64,000 bases of DNA from Henricia sp. BOLD:AAB3569 (GCA_037783545.1 JBBELK010000052.1:310001-374000), one strand, 5' to 3'; shown: positions 32,608-43,562, counted from the stretch's first letter. The notes: a model not told the origin generated them from the letters alone. Program-made: numbers and translations.

Positions 32608-33306
32608 ATAGACCGTATCGAATAGCCGCCATTTCGTGGGGCACCTTTTGTTACTTAAAGGGCCCCTTATTTAGGATTTTTTTTCAATGAAATCTATGCT
32701 TTAAAACCACTCTAGCTACTCAGTTAAAGTCATAAAAATCCTATTTGGAGCTTGTTTTGGGGGTTAAAACGAAGATTTTTAGTTTTTATGCTAATGAAAA
32801 TATGCATATTCATGACCAAGGTCACGATGTCACAAGAGGCAAACACAGGAAAATCACATTCAACTGTGCACGAAAGTTCCAATTGTCCTGAAACTGTTGT
32901 AATCCATGGCTGTTTGAGTTTGTTTTACATGTTGCCTGCTGTAACCCATGACAAAACTGGGTGTAGAAACTGCAGCAATTTGCCACAAGTCCAACTTTAA
33001 GTCTTATGTTTTTTCTTAACTTTTCCTTCCGTCTTCCTTATGTGATGCACTCAAAACAGCGCCCTCTGTCTGTGATTTATTGCAATGAAATATTTAAAGT
33101 TGAAAAAGGCCACCTTTTATTGATTTTACATCCAAACGAACAATAGCATGTCTTGCTGAACAAGTAATCCGTCATTATGAAGCAAAGCTTAGGCACAAAG
33201 TTGTTTAGCATGTCACAGGCCCTTTAAACCGTTTAACCATGGAAGCACAATTTGTGCAACCATGCATGTCCTCAATGGCGGCTATTCGATACGGTCTGAT
33301 CTATAG
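32608..33306. mobile_element. TIR element interrupted by a ~575-bp repeat
   Basis: TATAGACCGTATCGAATAGC then CGCCAT at the left is mirrored by ATGGCGGCTATTCGATACGG then TCT at the right, with outer CTATAG. Nearly everything between is the nested repeat at 32655-33227, so the host element is only about 125 bp. Confidence 0.85.
32655..33227 (+). mobile_element. ~575-bp TTAA-flanked repeat family, copy 4 (nested)
   Basis: TTAAAGGGCCCCTTATTTAG to TGTCACAGGCCCTTTAA. Inserted inside the 32608-33306 element, hence younger than it. Confidence 0.9.
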
Positions 33307-34050
33307 TAAAATATCATCAATTAAATTGATTTAGATCTAACTTGGCAATTATATAAAATACACCCAGGTCCTGCCCCCGCCGCCCAAAAGACAAGAAATT
33401 TACAAATAAATGTAGACGGCCTCAAAATTTAGATTTTTCAGGGCAGAGCCACTTTGGCTCAAAATTGTTATATCAACTTATTTTGGGGCACCAAGGCCAG
33501 TTCGCAGGGCACTGAGGCCACTTTGCAAGTACACTATGCAAAGACGATAAAGTCATTGCAGCAACACTGGCCCCAAAAACGGCATATAGGAGGAGCTTCG
33601 GGGCCAGTTTGTTTGGGCACGGGGGCAACTGGCCTCCGTTGCCTCGGCCCCCGCACCCCCTCCCCCACCTCCCTTTTCCTAAAAAAATAAAAAACAAACA
33701 AAAATTCGATAACTTTTGCAACTGTTGGGGTATCTGCCTCATATAACATCAAACTTTTGCCTGCTTAAAGTAGTTAAATATTGCCTGAAATCGCACCACA
33801 GAGCATCTAGAATCCAAAAATGTTCGGGGCCATTTATAAGCGGGCCCCGGAACCCACGGTGTTAGGGCTTCGCGCTACGCGTTTGCCATTTTATTGTCTT
33901 CACTATTTCAGGCTTAAACATTTCACCCTGCCCCCTCCCACCTCCCCTACCCCTCCCCCTCCCACCTCCCACCTCCCCCTCCCCGCCGCACCCCCGTTTG
34001 GAAAATCCTGGATCCGCCCCTGTCCATTGCTAAAAGGCGGGGAAATTTTT
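33307..34050. other. Intergenic, C-rich tract, nothing recognised
   Basis: 33640-33680 and 33920-33990 are pyrimidine-rich (CCCCCTCCC-type). GGAAAATCCTGGATCCGCCC at about 34000 looks like a transposon remnant. No gene supported. Confidence 0.55.
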
Positions 34051-34052
34051 TT

Positions 34053-34130
34053 ACTGGTTTTAGTATAGACCCAGTAACCATGGCAACACACACACACATA
34101 GGGTGACGTTTTCATTTCAGTACTCTATTG
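34053..34130 (-). repeat. Half of a CAATAGACTACT-type MITE
   Basis: TGGTTTTAGTATAGACCCAG, CCATGGCAACACACACACAC and GGGTGACGTTTTCA match, in reverse, the left half of the element at 50686-50808. Confidence 0.7.
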
Positions 34131-34209
34131 CTTTCAGTCGCCTCTACTCTCGCTGGCCGGCCCTGCTCAAGCTTTGTACTATGGCGTGTGAAACGTTGCA
34201 ATATTCGAT

Positions 34210-34520
34210 AATGCACAAATATATGTGCGATGTTTGACATATATGTGCGATGTTTGACATATATGTGCGATGTTAAACATATATGTGCGATGTTAAACAT
34301 ATATATGTGCGATGTTAAACATATATGTGCGATGTTTGACATATATGTGTGATATGTTAAAAATATATGTGCGATGTTTTGTCATATGTATGCGATGTTG
34401 AAAATATATGTGCAATAATTTGACATATATATGCAATGTTTTTTTGATATGTATGCGATGTTGAAAATATATGTGCAATAATTTGACATATATATGCAAT
34501 GTTAAACATATATGTGCGAT
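34210..34520 (-). repeat. A/T-rich 20-bp tandem array 1
   Basis: Units of the form CATATATGTGCGATGTTTGA, some with TTAAA or a longer TTTTTTG spacer. Because the unit is 20 bp, 60 bp cover all three frames and long stop-free stretches appear (HIYVK / AHIC / RTYM), which are artefacts. Confidence 0.95.
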
Positions 34521-34800
34521 ATTTCACCAGCCGGAACCTAGCACGAAATTCGGCTGGCAGGATTTTGTACAAATTGCTATTTTCACGGCTTCCGGAAATG
34601 ATCGAAAGCTAGATGAAAAGTTAGGCATAGATGCTGCGCTTTTCAAATGATTTTGTACCATCGTAAAAAGGAGAAATTGCACAATTGTTTTCTTCTAATC
34701 TTTAAAGAATATCCTCAAGTTTATTTTATAAGCGCCCCGAAAAATTTGGTCAGGATATTTAAACCTCGACCCAATTAAATTTATGATTCGCGAGGAGTGC

Positions 34801-35220
34801 CGATCGGCACAGTGCCGATCGGCACAGTGCCGATCGGCACAGTGCCGATCGGCACAGTGCCGATCGGCACAGTGCCGCTCGGCACAGTGCCGCTCGGCAC
34901 AGTGCCGCTCGGCACAGTGCCGCTCGGCACAGTGCCGCTCGGCACAGTGCCGCTCGGCACAGTGCCGCTCGGCACAGTGCCACTCGGCACAGTGCCACTC
35001 GGCACAGTGCCACTCGGCACAGTGCCACTCGGCACAGTGCCACTCGGCACAGTGCCACTCGGCACAGTGCCACTCGGCACAGTGCCACTCGGCACAGTGC
35101 CACTCGGCACAGTGCCACTCGGCACAGTGCCACTCGGCACAGTGCCACTCGGCACAGTGCCACTCGGCACAGTGCCACTCGGCACAGTGCCACTCGGCAC
35201 AGTGCCACTCGGCACAGTGG
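34801..35220 (+). repeat. 28-copy 15-bp palindromic minisatellite
   Basis: Exactly 28 units of 15 bp: five CGATCGGCACAGTGC, then seven CGCTCGGCACAGTGC, then sixteen CACTCGGCACAGTGC (the last ends GTGG). The founding unit GTGCCGATCGGCAC is a perfect 14-bp palindrome plus A. Fifteen bp equals five codons, so several frames on both strands stay open (CRSAQ, PIGTV/PLGTV and others). These are not proteins. It runs directly into AGTGGGAGGCCCGCTTTA, the end of a MITE family. Confidence 0.98.
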
Positions 35221-35287
35221 GAGGCCCGCTTTACATGAACACAGTTTTTATAAACCCATGCAGTTCGCTATTCATTGTACAGTGGGC

Positions 35288-35432
35288 TATGATTTTGCCA
35301 CGAATTGTCTACTAATTGGTACGATTTGGTACGATTGTGTGTAGGGTCTATATAGGCAGTCTCCGATAATCGTACCAATTCGTAGCTAATCGTACCTAAT
35401 TCGTGGCAAAAATCACACAGTGGGAGGACCGC
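35288..35432. mobile_element. MITE of the GTGGGAGGCC family in block A
   Basis: TTTTGCCACGAATTGTCTAC at the left and TTCGTGGCAAAAATCACACA then GTGGGAGGACCGC at the right, with GATTGTGTGTAGGGTCTATA between. Absent from the equivalent place in block B (about 38165-38235). Confidence 0.8.
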
Positions 35433-36907
35433 TTTACATGCACACACTCGTAGTTTTTATAAATCAAGTTCGCTATTCATTGTACAGTTGGATATGATTC
35501 GCGAGGGGTGCCAGGGGTAAATTCGCGAGGGGTAATTTTTAAAACCCAGTTTCTAATTTACAACATAGAAATATTGTAAAAAGCATTGTTTCTGGTATGA
35601 TTTTCTGATAATTAAGATAATCTCCTTACAATCTAAGAATATTTGTCGTCTTAAGAAGAAAAACGTGTGAATTTGACCCATTGTAATAGAAAACGAGAGT
35701 TTTAGAGCAAGAAGGAATTAAATAAAGATTATCACCCATCAAAAATAGAGATAATTGTCTTCGTTGTTGTGATTTCTGCGTTTTGCGTTTTTGTTCGTTC
35801 ATCTGGCGTTTTAGCAAATCTGTTAAAAGACAACCCCGCAATTACCCGTGCAAAAATGGTATAGGCCCTATCATGGTTTCCAATAAAGACAAAATGTTTC
35901 CGATCGTGTAACATACACCGTGGAGAATTTGTGCCTATTTTTCGATCTATCATTTAAAAAATGTAATTGAGCTGAGGTTTTCCCCTGACCAAATCTTTCG
36001 GGCGCTTATAAAATAAACTTGAGGATGTTCTCAATTATTAAAAGGAAGAAAAAAATGGGGAATTTTTCCCTTTAACGATGGTACAAAATCATTAAAAAAG
36101 CTTTCGAGCATTTCCGGAAGCCGTAAAAATAACAATATGTACAGCCATAGTTGGGGTCGCCTTCAATTAGACTGGTTTCCGTCCCAATATATTACGTCTG
36201 GAATCTTCGTAGGGAACGGGAACCAGTCTAGCTTTAATATGTGTGCGGTGTTCTAGACTGGTTCCCGTCCACATATTCCACACAGGAGACGTGATGTGGG
36301 CATGATCTTCCAATAAATGTGCGTAAACGGAATTGTGGGTAACACCCAGCTATTAATCACGTGATGTGTATCACGTAATGAGAAACACGCGCGCGATGAT
36401 AACCGTTTCTCCTTTGTTTATTTAGGCATGATAGTTGAATAAACCATACCATACCATAGGCTACGCGACGGATGAAGGTCAGAAATAAAGGTTCTGGAGC
36501 CCGCAAGGGTGACTCGCCGTTAAAGGAGGTTTTCAGTAAAAAAACAAAGGGTTTTGTTTGTCTGTTTTAACTTAGCAATCATACAATAGAGTACCTCCCA
36601 AAAATAATATCGAAGGGGAATTTTTTTAAATGCAATCCCCAGTTTGGATGTGGAAGCAAAAAGGTGAATTACTGCACTGTTCTATGGAACCAGATAATTT
36701 TTTTGCAAAACATCGGTCTATTAAATTTCCAGCGATATCCTTAAAATATATACGGATTGAGAACGTGAAATTTCTTTATGGTAACGAGAAAAATTTGACA
36801 GACAATAAGATATCAAAATCTCAACTTCCATGAGAAAAATGGGTGGCTCAAAAATGTGATCTCAGTGGCGCTCCTTTAAAGGAGCGTGTCCAGATCACAT
36901 TTTAGAG

Positions 36908-36957
36908 CAGATCCCCCCCCACCCCCCCCCCCCCCCCCCCCACCCCCACCCCCACCC
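36908..36957 (-). repeat. Poly-C / poly-G tract near foldback centre
   Basis: A run of C with a few A interruptions (CCCCCCC ACCCCC ACCCCC). On the minus strand it is a G-tract with clear G-quadruplex potential and yields a false polyglycine ORF. Block B has GAGCAGATATTATTTTTGG at this place instead. Confidence 0.95.
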
Positions 36958-37645
36958 ACTCCCCATTTTTCCAATAGGGGTTGAAATGTTGATACCATAT
37001 AATTGTTCATACTTTTCTCATGACCATTCTGAAATTTCGCGTTCTCAATCCGTATATATTGCCGGAAAAAGACCGATGTTTTGCACAATGATCTAGTTCT
37101 TTAGAAAAGGGCAGTAATTCACCTTTTTGCTTCCACATCCACCACAAACGTCTGTGGCTACCATGAGCAATTTCATAAAGCATCCACACCGAAACTGGGG
37201 ATTGCATTGAATTGTTTTCCTCGTCGATATTATTTTTGGGAGCTATTCTTGCTACGTTAAAACAGACAAACCAAACCCGTTTTTAACAGAACACGATTCT
37301 TTAACGGCGAGTCACCCGGCCCTTGCAGGCCCCATAACCTTTATTTCTGACCTTCATTCGTCGCGTAGCCCATTGTGTGGTAAGGTTTATTCAGAGACGT
37401 AGAGATAAATATTTCTCTTTACGTCTCTGAATAAACAAAGGAGAAACGGTTCTCATCGCGCACGTGTCTCTCATCACGTGATACACATCACGTGATTAAT
37501 AGCTGGGTGCGACCTAACTACAGTCTGGTACCCGGACCAAAAATGTTTTGACTAGACTGAATTATTCAGTCGTTGTATGTGGAATATGTGGAGCGGGAAC
37601 CAGTCTAGGTGTATGGCGTGTGGAACGTTGCACTATTCGATAATG

Positions 37646-37910
37646 CACAAATATATGTGCGATGTTTGACATATATGTGCGATGTTTGACATATATGTGC
37701 GATGTTTGACATATATGTGCGATGTTTGATATATATGTGCGATGTTTTTTCATATGTATGCGATGTTGAAAATATATGTGCAATAATTTGACATATATAT
37801 GCAATGTTTTTTCATATGTATGCGATGTTAAAAATATATGTGCAATAATTTGACGTATATATGCAATGTTTTTTCATATGTATGCGATGTTAAAAATATA
37901 TGTGCGATAT
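37646..37910 (-). repeat. A/T-rich 20-bp tandem array 2
   Basis: Units CATATATGTGCGATGTTTGA, then ATGTATGCGATGTTGAAAAT and ATATATGCAATGTTTTTTCA variants; same orientation as array 1. Confidence 0.95.
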
Positions 37911-39786
37911 TTCACCAGCCGGAACCTAGCACGAATTTCGGGCTGCTATTTTCACGGCTTCCGGAAATGATCGAAAGCTAGATGAAAAGTTAGGCATAGA
38001 TGCTGCGCTTTTCAAATGATTTTGTACCATCGTAAAAAGGAAAAATTGCACAATTGTTTTCTTCTAATCTGTAAAGAATATCCTCAAGTTTATTTTATAA
38101 GCGCCCCGAAAGATTTGGTCAGGATAGACCTCAACCCAATTAAATTTATGATTCGCGAGGGTTGCCAATCGGTGCCCCTTGCACACAGTTTTTATAAACC
38201 AAGTTCGCTATTCATTGTACAGTTGGATATGATTTGCGAGGGGTGCCAGGGGTAAATTCGCGAGGGGTAATTTTTAAATCCCAGTTTCTAAATTACAACA
38301 TAGAAATATTGTAAAAAGCATTGTTTCTGGTATGATTTTCTGATAATTAAGATAATCTCCTTACAATCTAAGAACATTTGTCGTCTTAAGAAGAAAAACG
38401 TGTGAATTTGACTTTTTGTAATAGAACATGGGAGTTTTAGAGCAAGAAGGAAATAAATAAAGATTATCACTCATCAAAAATAGAGATAATTGTCTTCGTT
38501 GTTGTGATTTCTGCGTTTTGCGTTTTTGTTCGTTCATCTGGCTTTTTAGAAATTCTGTTAAAAGACAACCCCGCAATTACCCGTGCAAAAATGGTATATC
38601 ATGGTTTCCAATACCGATCGTGTAACATATACACCGTGGAGAATTTGTGCCTATTTTTTGATCTATCCTTTAAAAAATGTAATTGGGCTGAGGTTTTCCC
38701 CTGACTAAATCTTTCGGGGCGCTTATAAAATAAACTTGAGGATGTTCTCACTAATTAAAAGGGAAACAAATGGGGAATTTTTTTCTTTAACGATGGTACA
38801 AAATCATTGAAAAAGCGCGGCATATGTATTTAAAATTGTGCCTAACTTTCCATCTAGCTTTCGAGCATTTCCGGAAGCCGTAAAAATAACAATATGTACA
38901 GCCATAGTTGGGGTCGCCTTTAATTAGACTGGTTTCCGTCCCATTATATTACGTCTGGATACTTCGTAGGGAACGGGAACCAGTCTAGCCTTTAATATGT
39001 GTGCGGTGTTCTAGACTGGTTCCCGTCCACATACACAGGAGACGTGACATGTGGGCATGATCTTTCTATATAAGTGCGTACACCCAGCTATTAATCACGT
39101 GATGTGTATAACGCGATGAGAAACACGTGCGCGATGAAAGCCGTTTCTCCTTTGTTTATTTAGGCGTGACATAATTTAATAAACCATACCACGTACCATA
39201 GGCTACGCGACGGATGAAGGTCAGAAATAAAGGTTATGGGGCCCGCAAGGGTGACTCGCCGTTAAAGGAGCGTTTTCAGTAAAAAGGTTTTTTTTTGTCT
39301 GTTTTAACTTAGCAATCATACGTACACTACCTCCCAAAAATAATATCGACGGGGAATTTTTTTTAATGCAATCCCCAGTTTGGATGTGGAAGCAAAAAGG
39401 TGAATTACTGCACTGTTCTACGGGAATCAGCTAGATACAAATTATTTTGCAAAACATCGGTCTATTTCCGGCGATATCCTTAAAATATATACAGATTGAG
39501 AACGTGAAATTTCTTAATGGTAACGAGAACAATTTGACAGACAATAAGATATCAAAATCTCAATTACCATGGGAAAAATGGGTGGCTCAAAAATGTGATC
39601 TGGCGCTCCTTTAAAGGAGCGCGTGTCCAGATCACATTTTTGAGCAGATATTATTTTTGGACGCTATTTTCATTGCTAAGTTAAAATACACAAACAAAAC
39701 CCATTTTTCTCTTTACGTGTCTGAACAAACAAGGGAGAAACGGTTATCATCGCGCACGTGTTTCTTATCACGTGATACACATCACG

Positions 39787-40044
39787 GGTTGGCGTACGGG
39801 TTCTTTCCTCGCCTTTCACCTCTGGGGTCCCGGGTTCGAATCCAGGGCGTGTATGTGGATTGGGTTTGCAGTCCCTACTTAACCGCGTGGGTTTTCCCCT
39901 GGGGCATTTCTCCCACGTCTAAAACTGCAACTCCTTCTTCGTCATCTCAAGTTGATAATATAGTATAGTTAAAGCTAAAACCGTATAGTTGATGGCATAA
40001 AGGGCCTTAGTTGCCGAAGATGCCATAAAATATACAACAACAAA
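39787..40044 (+). mobile_element. tRNA-derived SINE
   Basis: A-box TGGCGTACGGG at 39790-39800 fits TRGYNNANNNG; B-box GGTTCGAATCC at 39833-39843 is perfect. The tRNA-like head is followed by an unrelated body (GGGTTTTCCCCTGGGGCATT, TTGCCGAAGATGCCATAAAA) and an (ACA)n tail, ATACAACAACAAAAA. It interrupts the right foldback arm of block B. Confidence 0.82.
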
Positions 40045-40130
40045 AATGTTTTGACTAGACTGAATTATTCAGTCGTTGTATGTTGAATATGTGGACCGGG
40101 AACCAGTCTAGCATGTACATTGAAATATCT

Positions 40131-40680
40131 AGACTGGTTCCCGTCCACATATTCCACACAGGAGAATAGACTGGTTCCCGTCCACATATTCCACACTTTC
40201 GCAATAAGCGAACCAATCTATAGGGATCGGGAACCAATCTATGAAAGATCATACCCACATATCACGAACACCGCGACCCCACACATTAAAATATCCCACA
40301 TATATGTCGAAATATCGCACATATATTTTTAACATTGCATATATATATGTCAAATTATTGCACATATATTTTTAACATCGCATACATATGAAAAAACATT
40401 GCATATATATGTCAAATTATTGCACATATATTTTTAACATCGCATACATATGAAAAAAACATTGCATATATATGTCAAATTATTGCACATATATTTTCAA
40501 CATCGCATACATATGAAAAAACATCGCACATATATATCAAACATCGCACATATATGTCAAACATCGCACATATATGTCAAACATCGCACATATATGTCAA
40601 ACATCGCACATATATTTGTGCATTATCGAATAGTGCAACGTTCCACACGCCATATAGGTGCTACCCACAATTATGTTTAT
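40131..40680 (+). repeat. 550-bp tandem duplication, unit 1
   Basis: Starts AGACTGGTTCCCGTCCACAT; contains ATTCCACACAGGAGAATAGA, TTTCGCAATAAGCGAACCAA, array 3 (about 40297-40620, CAAACATCGCACATATATGT units) and GTGCAACGTTCCACACGCCAT. The second unit begins at 40681 with the same words. The array and its flank are inverted relative to blocks A and B. Confidence 0.92.
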
Positions 40681-41230
40681 AGACTGGTTCCCGTCCACAT
40701 ATTCCACACAGGAGAATAGACTGATTCCCGTCCACATATTCCACACTTTCGCAATAAGCGAATCAATCTATAGGGATCGGGAACCAATCTATGAAAGATC
40801 ATGCCCACATATCACGAACACCGCGACCTCACACATTGTAATATCCCACATATATGTCGAAATATCGCACATATATTTTTAACATTGCATATATATGTCA
40901 AATTATTGCACATATATTTTCAACATCGCATACATATGAAAAAAACATTGCATATATATGTCAAATTATTGCACATATATTTTCAACATCGCATACATAT
41001 AAAAAAACATCGCACATATATATCAAACATCGCACATATATGTTCAACATCGCACATATATGTCAAACATCGCACACATATTTGTGCATTATCGAATATT
41101 GCAACGTTTCACACGCCATATTGTACATGTGTTTGTGTACATGTATAATCGTGTTCGCATGTGGAATGTGTGGACTGGAAACCAATCTACTAAACTAGTC
41201 TGTTATAAACTAGTCTGGTACCCTGCCGTG
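40681..41230 (+). repeat. 550-bp tandem duplication, unit 2
   Basis: Repeats unit 1 with scattered substitutions; array 4 spans about 40845-41092 and the closing GCAACGTTTCACACGCCATA is at about 41100-41121. Divergence rises toward the end (41150-41230). Confidence 0.88.
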
Positions 41231-41262
41231 TTGCACGTCTAGTAAGATTGCGTAAAAATTTA

Positions 41263-41295
41263 CCTTTTCGGTAGTCGATCGAGCAAATCAAGATG
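41263..41295 (+). CDS. RPS17: RPS17 exon 1 (5'TOP-like tract and ATG only), probable
   Basis: CCTTTTCGG at 41263-41271 resembles a terminal oligopyrimidine start as in ribosomal protein mRNAs. Some 20 bp later AATCAAGATG|GTGAGG gives an ATG exactly at a donor site, phase 0, as required by the next exon, which begins directly with the glycine codon after Met. Vertebrate RPS17 also has an ATG-only first coding exon. The ATG is 41293-41295. The predicted transcript starts just 30-40 bp beyond the tandem repeat region. Another upstream exon is possible but none is better. Confidence 0.65.
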
Positions 41296-41601
41296 GTGAG
41301 GTTGAAAAACTCTATCTAAAAATCCTTTGCAATCTTTGTAATCAGCCTCTTTAAAAGCATTTGTTTTCATTGGTATATTTCGTGTAACATTATAATCGTT
41401 AATACCGAGAAATTTTGACAATATTTTTAGTTTTTTTATGACAACCGGGAGGAAATATTTTCTCAGTCATGTTACAAAATGTGCAAATGCTTCTAGTTTT
41501 GTAAACATGTAAACTAGTGCAAAGTCGTACGCAAAACAGCCATGATATACGGTTGTTGATCAATTATTAATCAAGAACAAAAACCAAGAACAAGAAGACA
41601 A

Positions 41602-41932
41602 GATGTCCATGATTGGAAAAGAATGAAAATTAATACTTACAACACCGTTTTTGAAGCAAAGATTTCCTCTCACGTAAAATCCCGTCCGCAGATTTGTTGT
41701 CCGTATGCAGAACGGTGAGGGCGTTATACGTCACAGCCGGAAAGCTAGCGCAACTTTGATCAAGCGACTGATCCAAGTTGCGCTAGCTTTCCGGCTGTGA
41801 CTATAGCACCCCCCACCGTTCTGCATATACGGACAGAGAAAAATCTGAGGAGAAAAAGCTTCGCTTCAAAAACGGTGTTGTAAGTAGGCCTAGGCCCTAT
41901 TCCTTTTTAATTATCTTCCAATCATGGACATC
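41602..41932. mobile_element. Foldback TIR element in RPS17 intron 1
   Basis: GATGTCCATGATTGGAAAAG at the left, CTTCCAATCATGGACATC at the right. Inner arms CTTACAACACCGTTTTTGAA, GCAGAACGGTG and CAGCCGGAAAGCTAGCGCAA are inverted around about 41765. Confidence 0.85.
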
Positions 41933-42468
41933 TAAAACCACTAGAGGACACAACCAGCTGGGAATTATTGTGTGTTATTCTAATTTCGAGGCAAAATGAG
42001 AAACAGTCACTACATGAAAAGGGTGTTCACGGACTACTTCAAAGATAGGTAAGAATTTAGTACTCGGACGTCACAAATTTTGCCTTAAAATTATTTATTA
42101 TACATCAATAAGTGCAAATCTAATGAAGAAACCAAAATTTGGAGGGGAAAAAATATAAAGGATTTACTAGGAAAAACTTAGAATATTTCTGAGTTGTCCC
42201 ATAGGCTTAGTGCATGAGGGCTTATGTGACGTCCGACTTGTAAATTCTTTCCCAACGAGTGCTTATAAACTACACAGCTTCAGAAGCCGTAACCCGCACT
42301 ATTGGGTATTGTTACGTCACCCTAACGCATTAAGGTATCGTACAATGCCTATTTTCCCCGAAAATACAGTGGGAATCCCACCCAAAGTTTACTGTTTGAC
42401 ACTCCTTGCATCGAGTACTATACTGTATGTACCGACGGTATTGCACAGCTTTAAAGGCACAACGATGT

Positions 42469-42480
42469 GGGTGTGGTAAG
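42469..42480 (+). other. Left target-site duplication GGGTGTGGTAAG
   Basis: Twelve bases immediately left of the element that starts GTAAGGCCAAAA; identical bases stand at 45905-45916 immediately right of it. Confidence 0.8.
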
Positions 42481-42887
42481 GTAAGGCCAAAAAAAAAAAT
42501 AGTTCTGCTTCCGATTACATGGCATTTCAAAATAGGGTAGGTAGGTAGGGAATTTTTTTTTTTTTGCCAATTTTTTTTGTGCACAATCATATGGAGGCAT
42601 CTGCGTGTAGTCGAAGTCGGGTAACAAGAGTTTAAAGAAAAAAATTGAGTTTAAGGAAAAGTACAAGTCAATCCCTGCCATCCAGTCCAAAACAAACTTT
42701 TAATCAATTTATTTGGTCCCTGAAAAGCAGTCGCGCCACCGCTAGGCAGTGCGTGATCGAAATCGATCCGAATAAATGTAGAATCCATACACTGGAAGGA
42801 TTATAGACACTGTACATGTACTCCAATGCAGTACTTTTAGTTGATGGATTCTACGCGCCGTACATAGTACGGCGAAATTTCGCGGGA

Positions 42888-43053
42888 ATAAGCCAGTTCG
42901 GAATCTCGGGCGCGCAATGAACGTCTATGGGATTGTGTCAAGGTCATTTGAGATAAACACAGGTCATTTGAGATAAACACAATGCCTACCGCTTTGTTTA
43001 TCTCAAACCAAAGTCGGGAGACGCATGCGCAGTCGAGACTCCGAACTGGCTTA
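42888..43053. mobile_element. MITE with AAGCCAGTTCGGAATCTCG ends, copy 1
   Basis: AAGCCAGTTCGGAATCTCGG at the left and GAGACTCCGAACTGGCTT at the right; inner GGTCATTTGAGATAAACACA occurs twice and is mirrored by GTTTATCTCAAA. Copy 2 at 55112-55279. Confidence 0.85.
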
Positions 43054-43562
43054 TAGTACGGCGAAATTTTGCAATAGTGCGGCGAAAATACGCAATAGTG
43101 CGGCGAAAATACGCTATAGTCATGATAGTACAGCGAAGTTTTACTGTAAAAAAAAAACCAAGGTGCGCGCTAAAAAAATGGCGAGAATCAGCCACCGTAC
43201 TCACCAGTCCAGGGCACTACATTCAGCTCTAGCTCTGCATGCACAGTTTCTGTATTCAGGCGCGCGTATGTACTTCGTTGGCTGGTGCGCTGACATGACG
43301 TACGATGTACATGATATGATGACCGCCTCAACCGCCGTATGTGGCGAAAAGATCGTCCAGGCGCGGCGCGCAGCTTACATAACCCTTGATGAGACAGGGA
43401 ACTACCCGGGGATCGTCGCGGTTGTAAAATTTATTGAAAGCGTGCGCCTTTGAAGCACGTCGTTAAAAATTTATTCATTTATTCATTTTTTAAATTTTTT
43501 TCTTTTTTAGGTGATCGGGCCAACAGCCCGATCACCTATTACTCTCGTACGATTTCTTTGTC

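Larger units (their letters stand above)
34180..37611 (+). repeat. Repeat block A (~3.4 kb), larger copy
   Basis: Ordered parts: ATGGCGTGTGAAACGTTGCA, A/T-rich array, ATATTTCACCAGCCGGAACC, TAAGCGCCCCGAAAAATTTG, minisatellite and MITE, CGAGGGGTAATTTTTAAA, a region resembling 38300-38700, AGACTGGTTTCCGTCCC, then a foldback (arms about 36165-36870 and 36885-37610) centred on CTCCTTTAAAGGAG, ending GGGAACCAGTCTAG. Block B at 37612-40115 repeats the order. Open frames inside are not genes. Confidence 0.85.
37612..40115 (+). repeat. Repeat block B (~2.5 kb), shorter copy
   Basis: Same order as block A from ATGGCGTGTGGAACGTTGCA onward, but with only the seed of the minisatellite (TTGCCAATCGGTGCC at about 38164), no MITE, a truncated right foldback arm, and a SINE at 39787-40044. 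Ends with TTTTGACTAGACTGAATTAT and GGGAACCAGTCTAG as block A does. Confidence 0.85.

Noticed and set aside
34112..34572. HIYVK/RTYM repeat ORFs over the A/T-rich arrays, and the same at 37562-37804 and 40450-41198
   Set aside because: The 20-bp unit lacks stops in all three frames of one strand; repeat artefact.
34759..35315. Long repetitive ORFs on both strands (CRSAQ, PLGTV, LCRVA repeats)
   Set aside because: They follow automatically from a stop-free 15-bp unit; no start context, no splice support, and the array is clearly a minisatellite.
36876..37088. Polyglycine-containing ORF on the minus strand
   Set aside because: Created by the poly-C tract at the foldback centre.
34210..41092. 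CRISPR-like look of regularly spaced repeats
   Set aside because: There are no unique spacers, the units are contiguous, no cas genes occur, and the context is a eukaryotic genome.
43025..43453. 142-codon ORF in the RPS17 intron 1 element
   Set aside because: Overlaps a MITE end at its start; no recognisable domain; no evidence of transcription. It could be re-examined if the element family proves coding.
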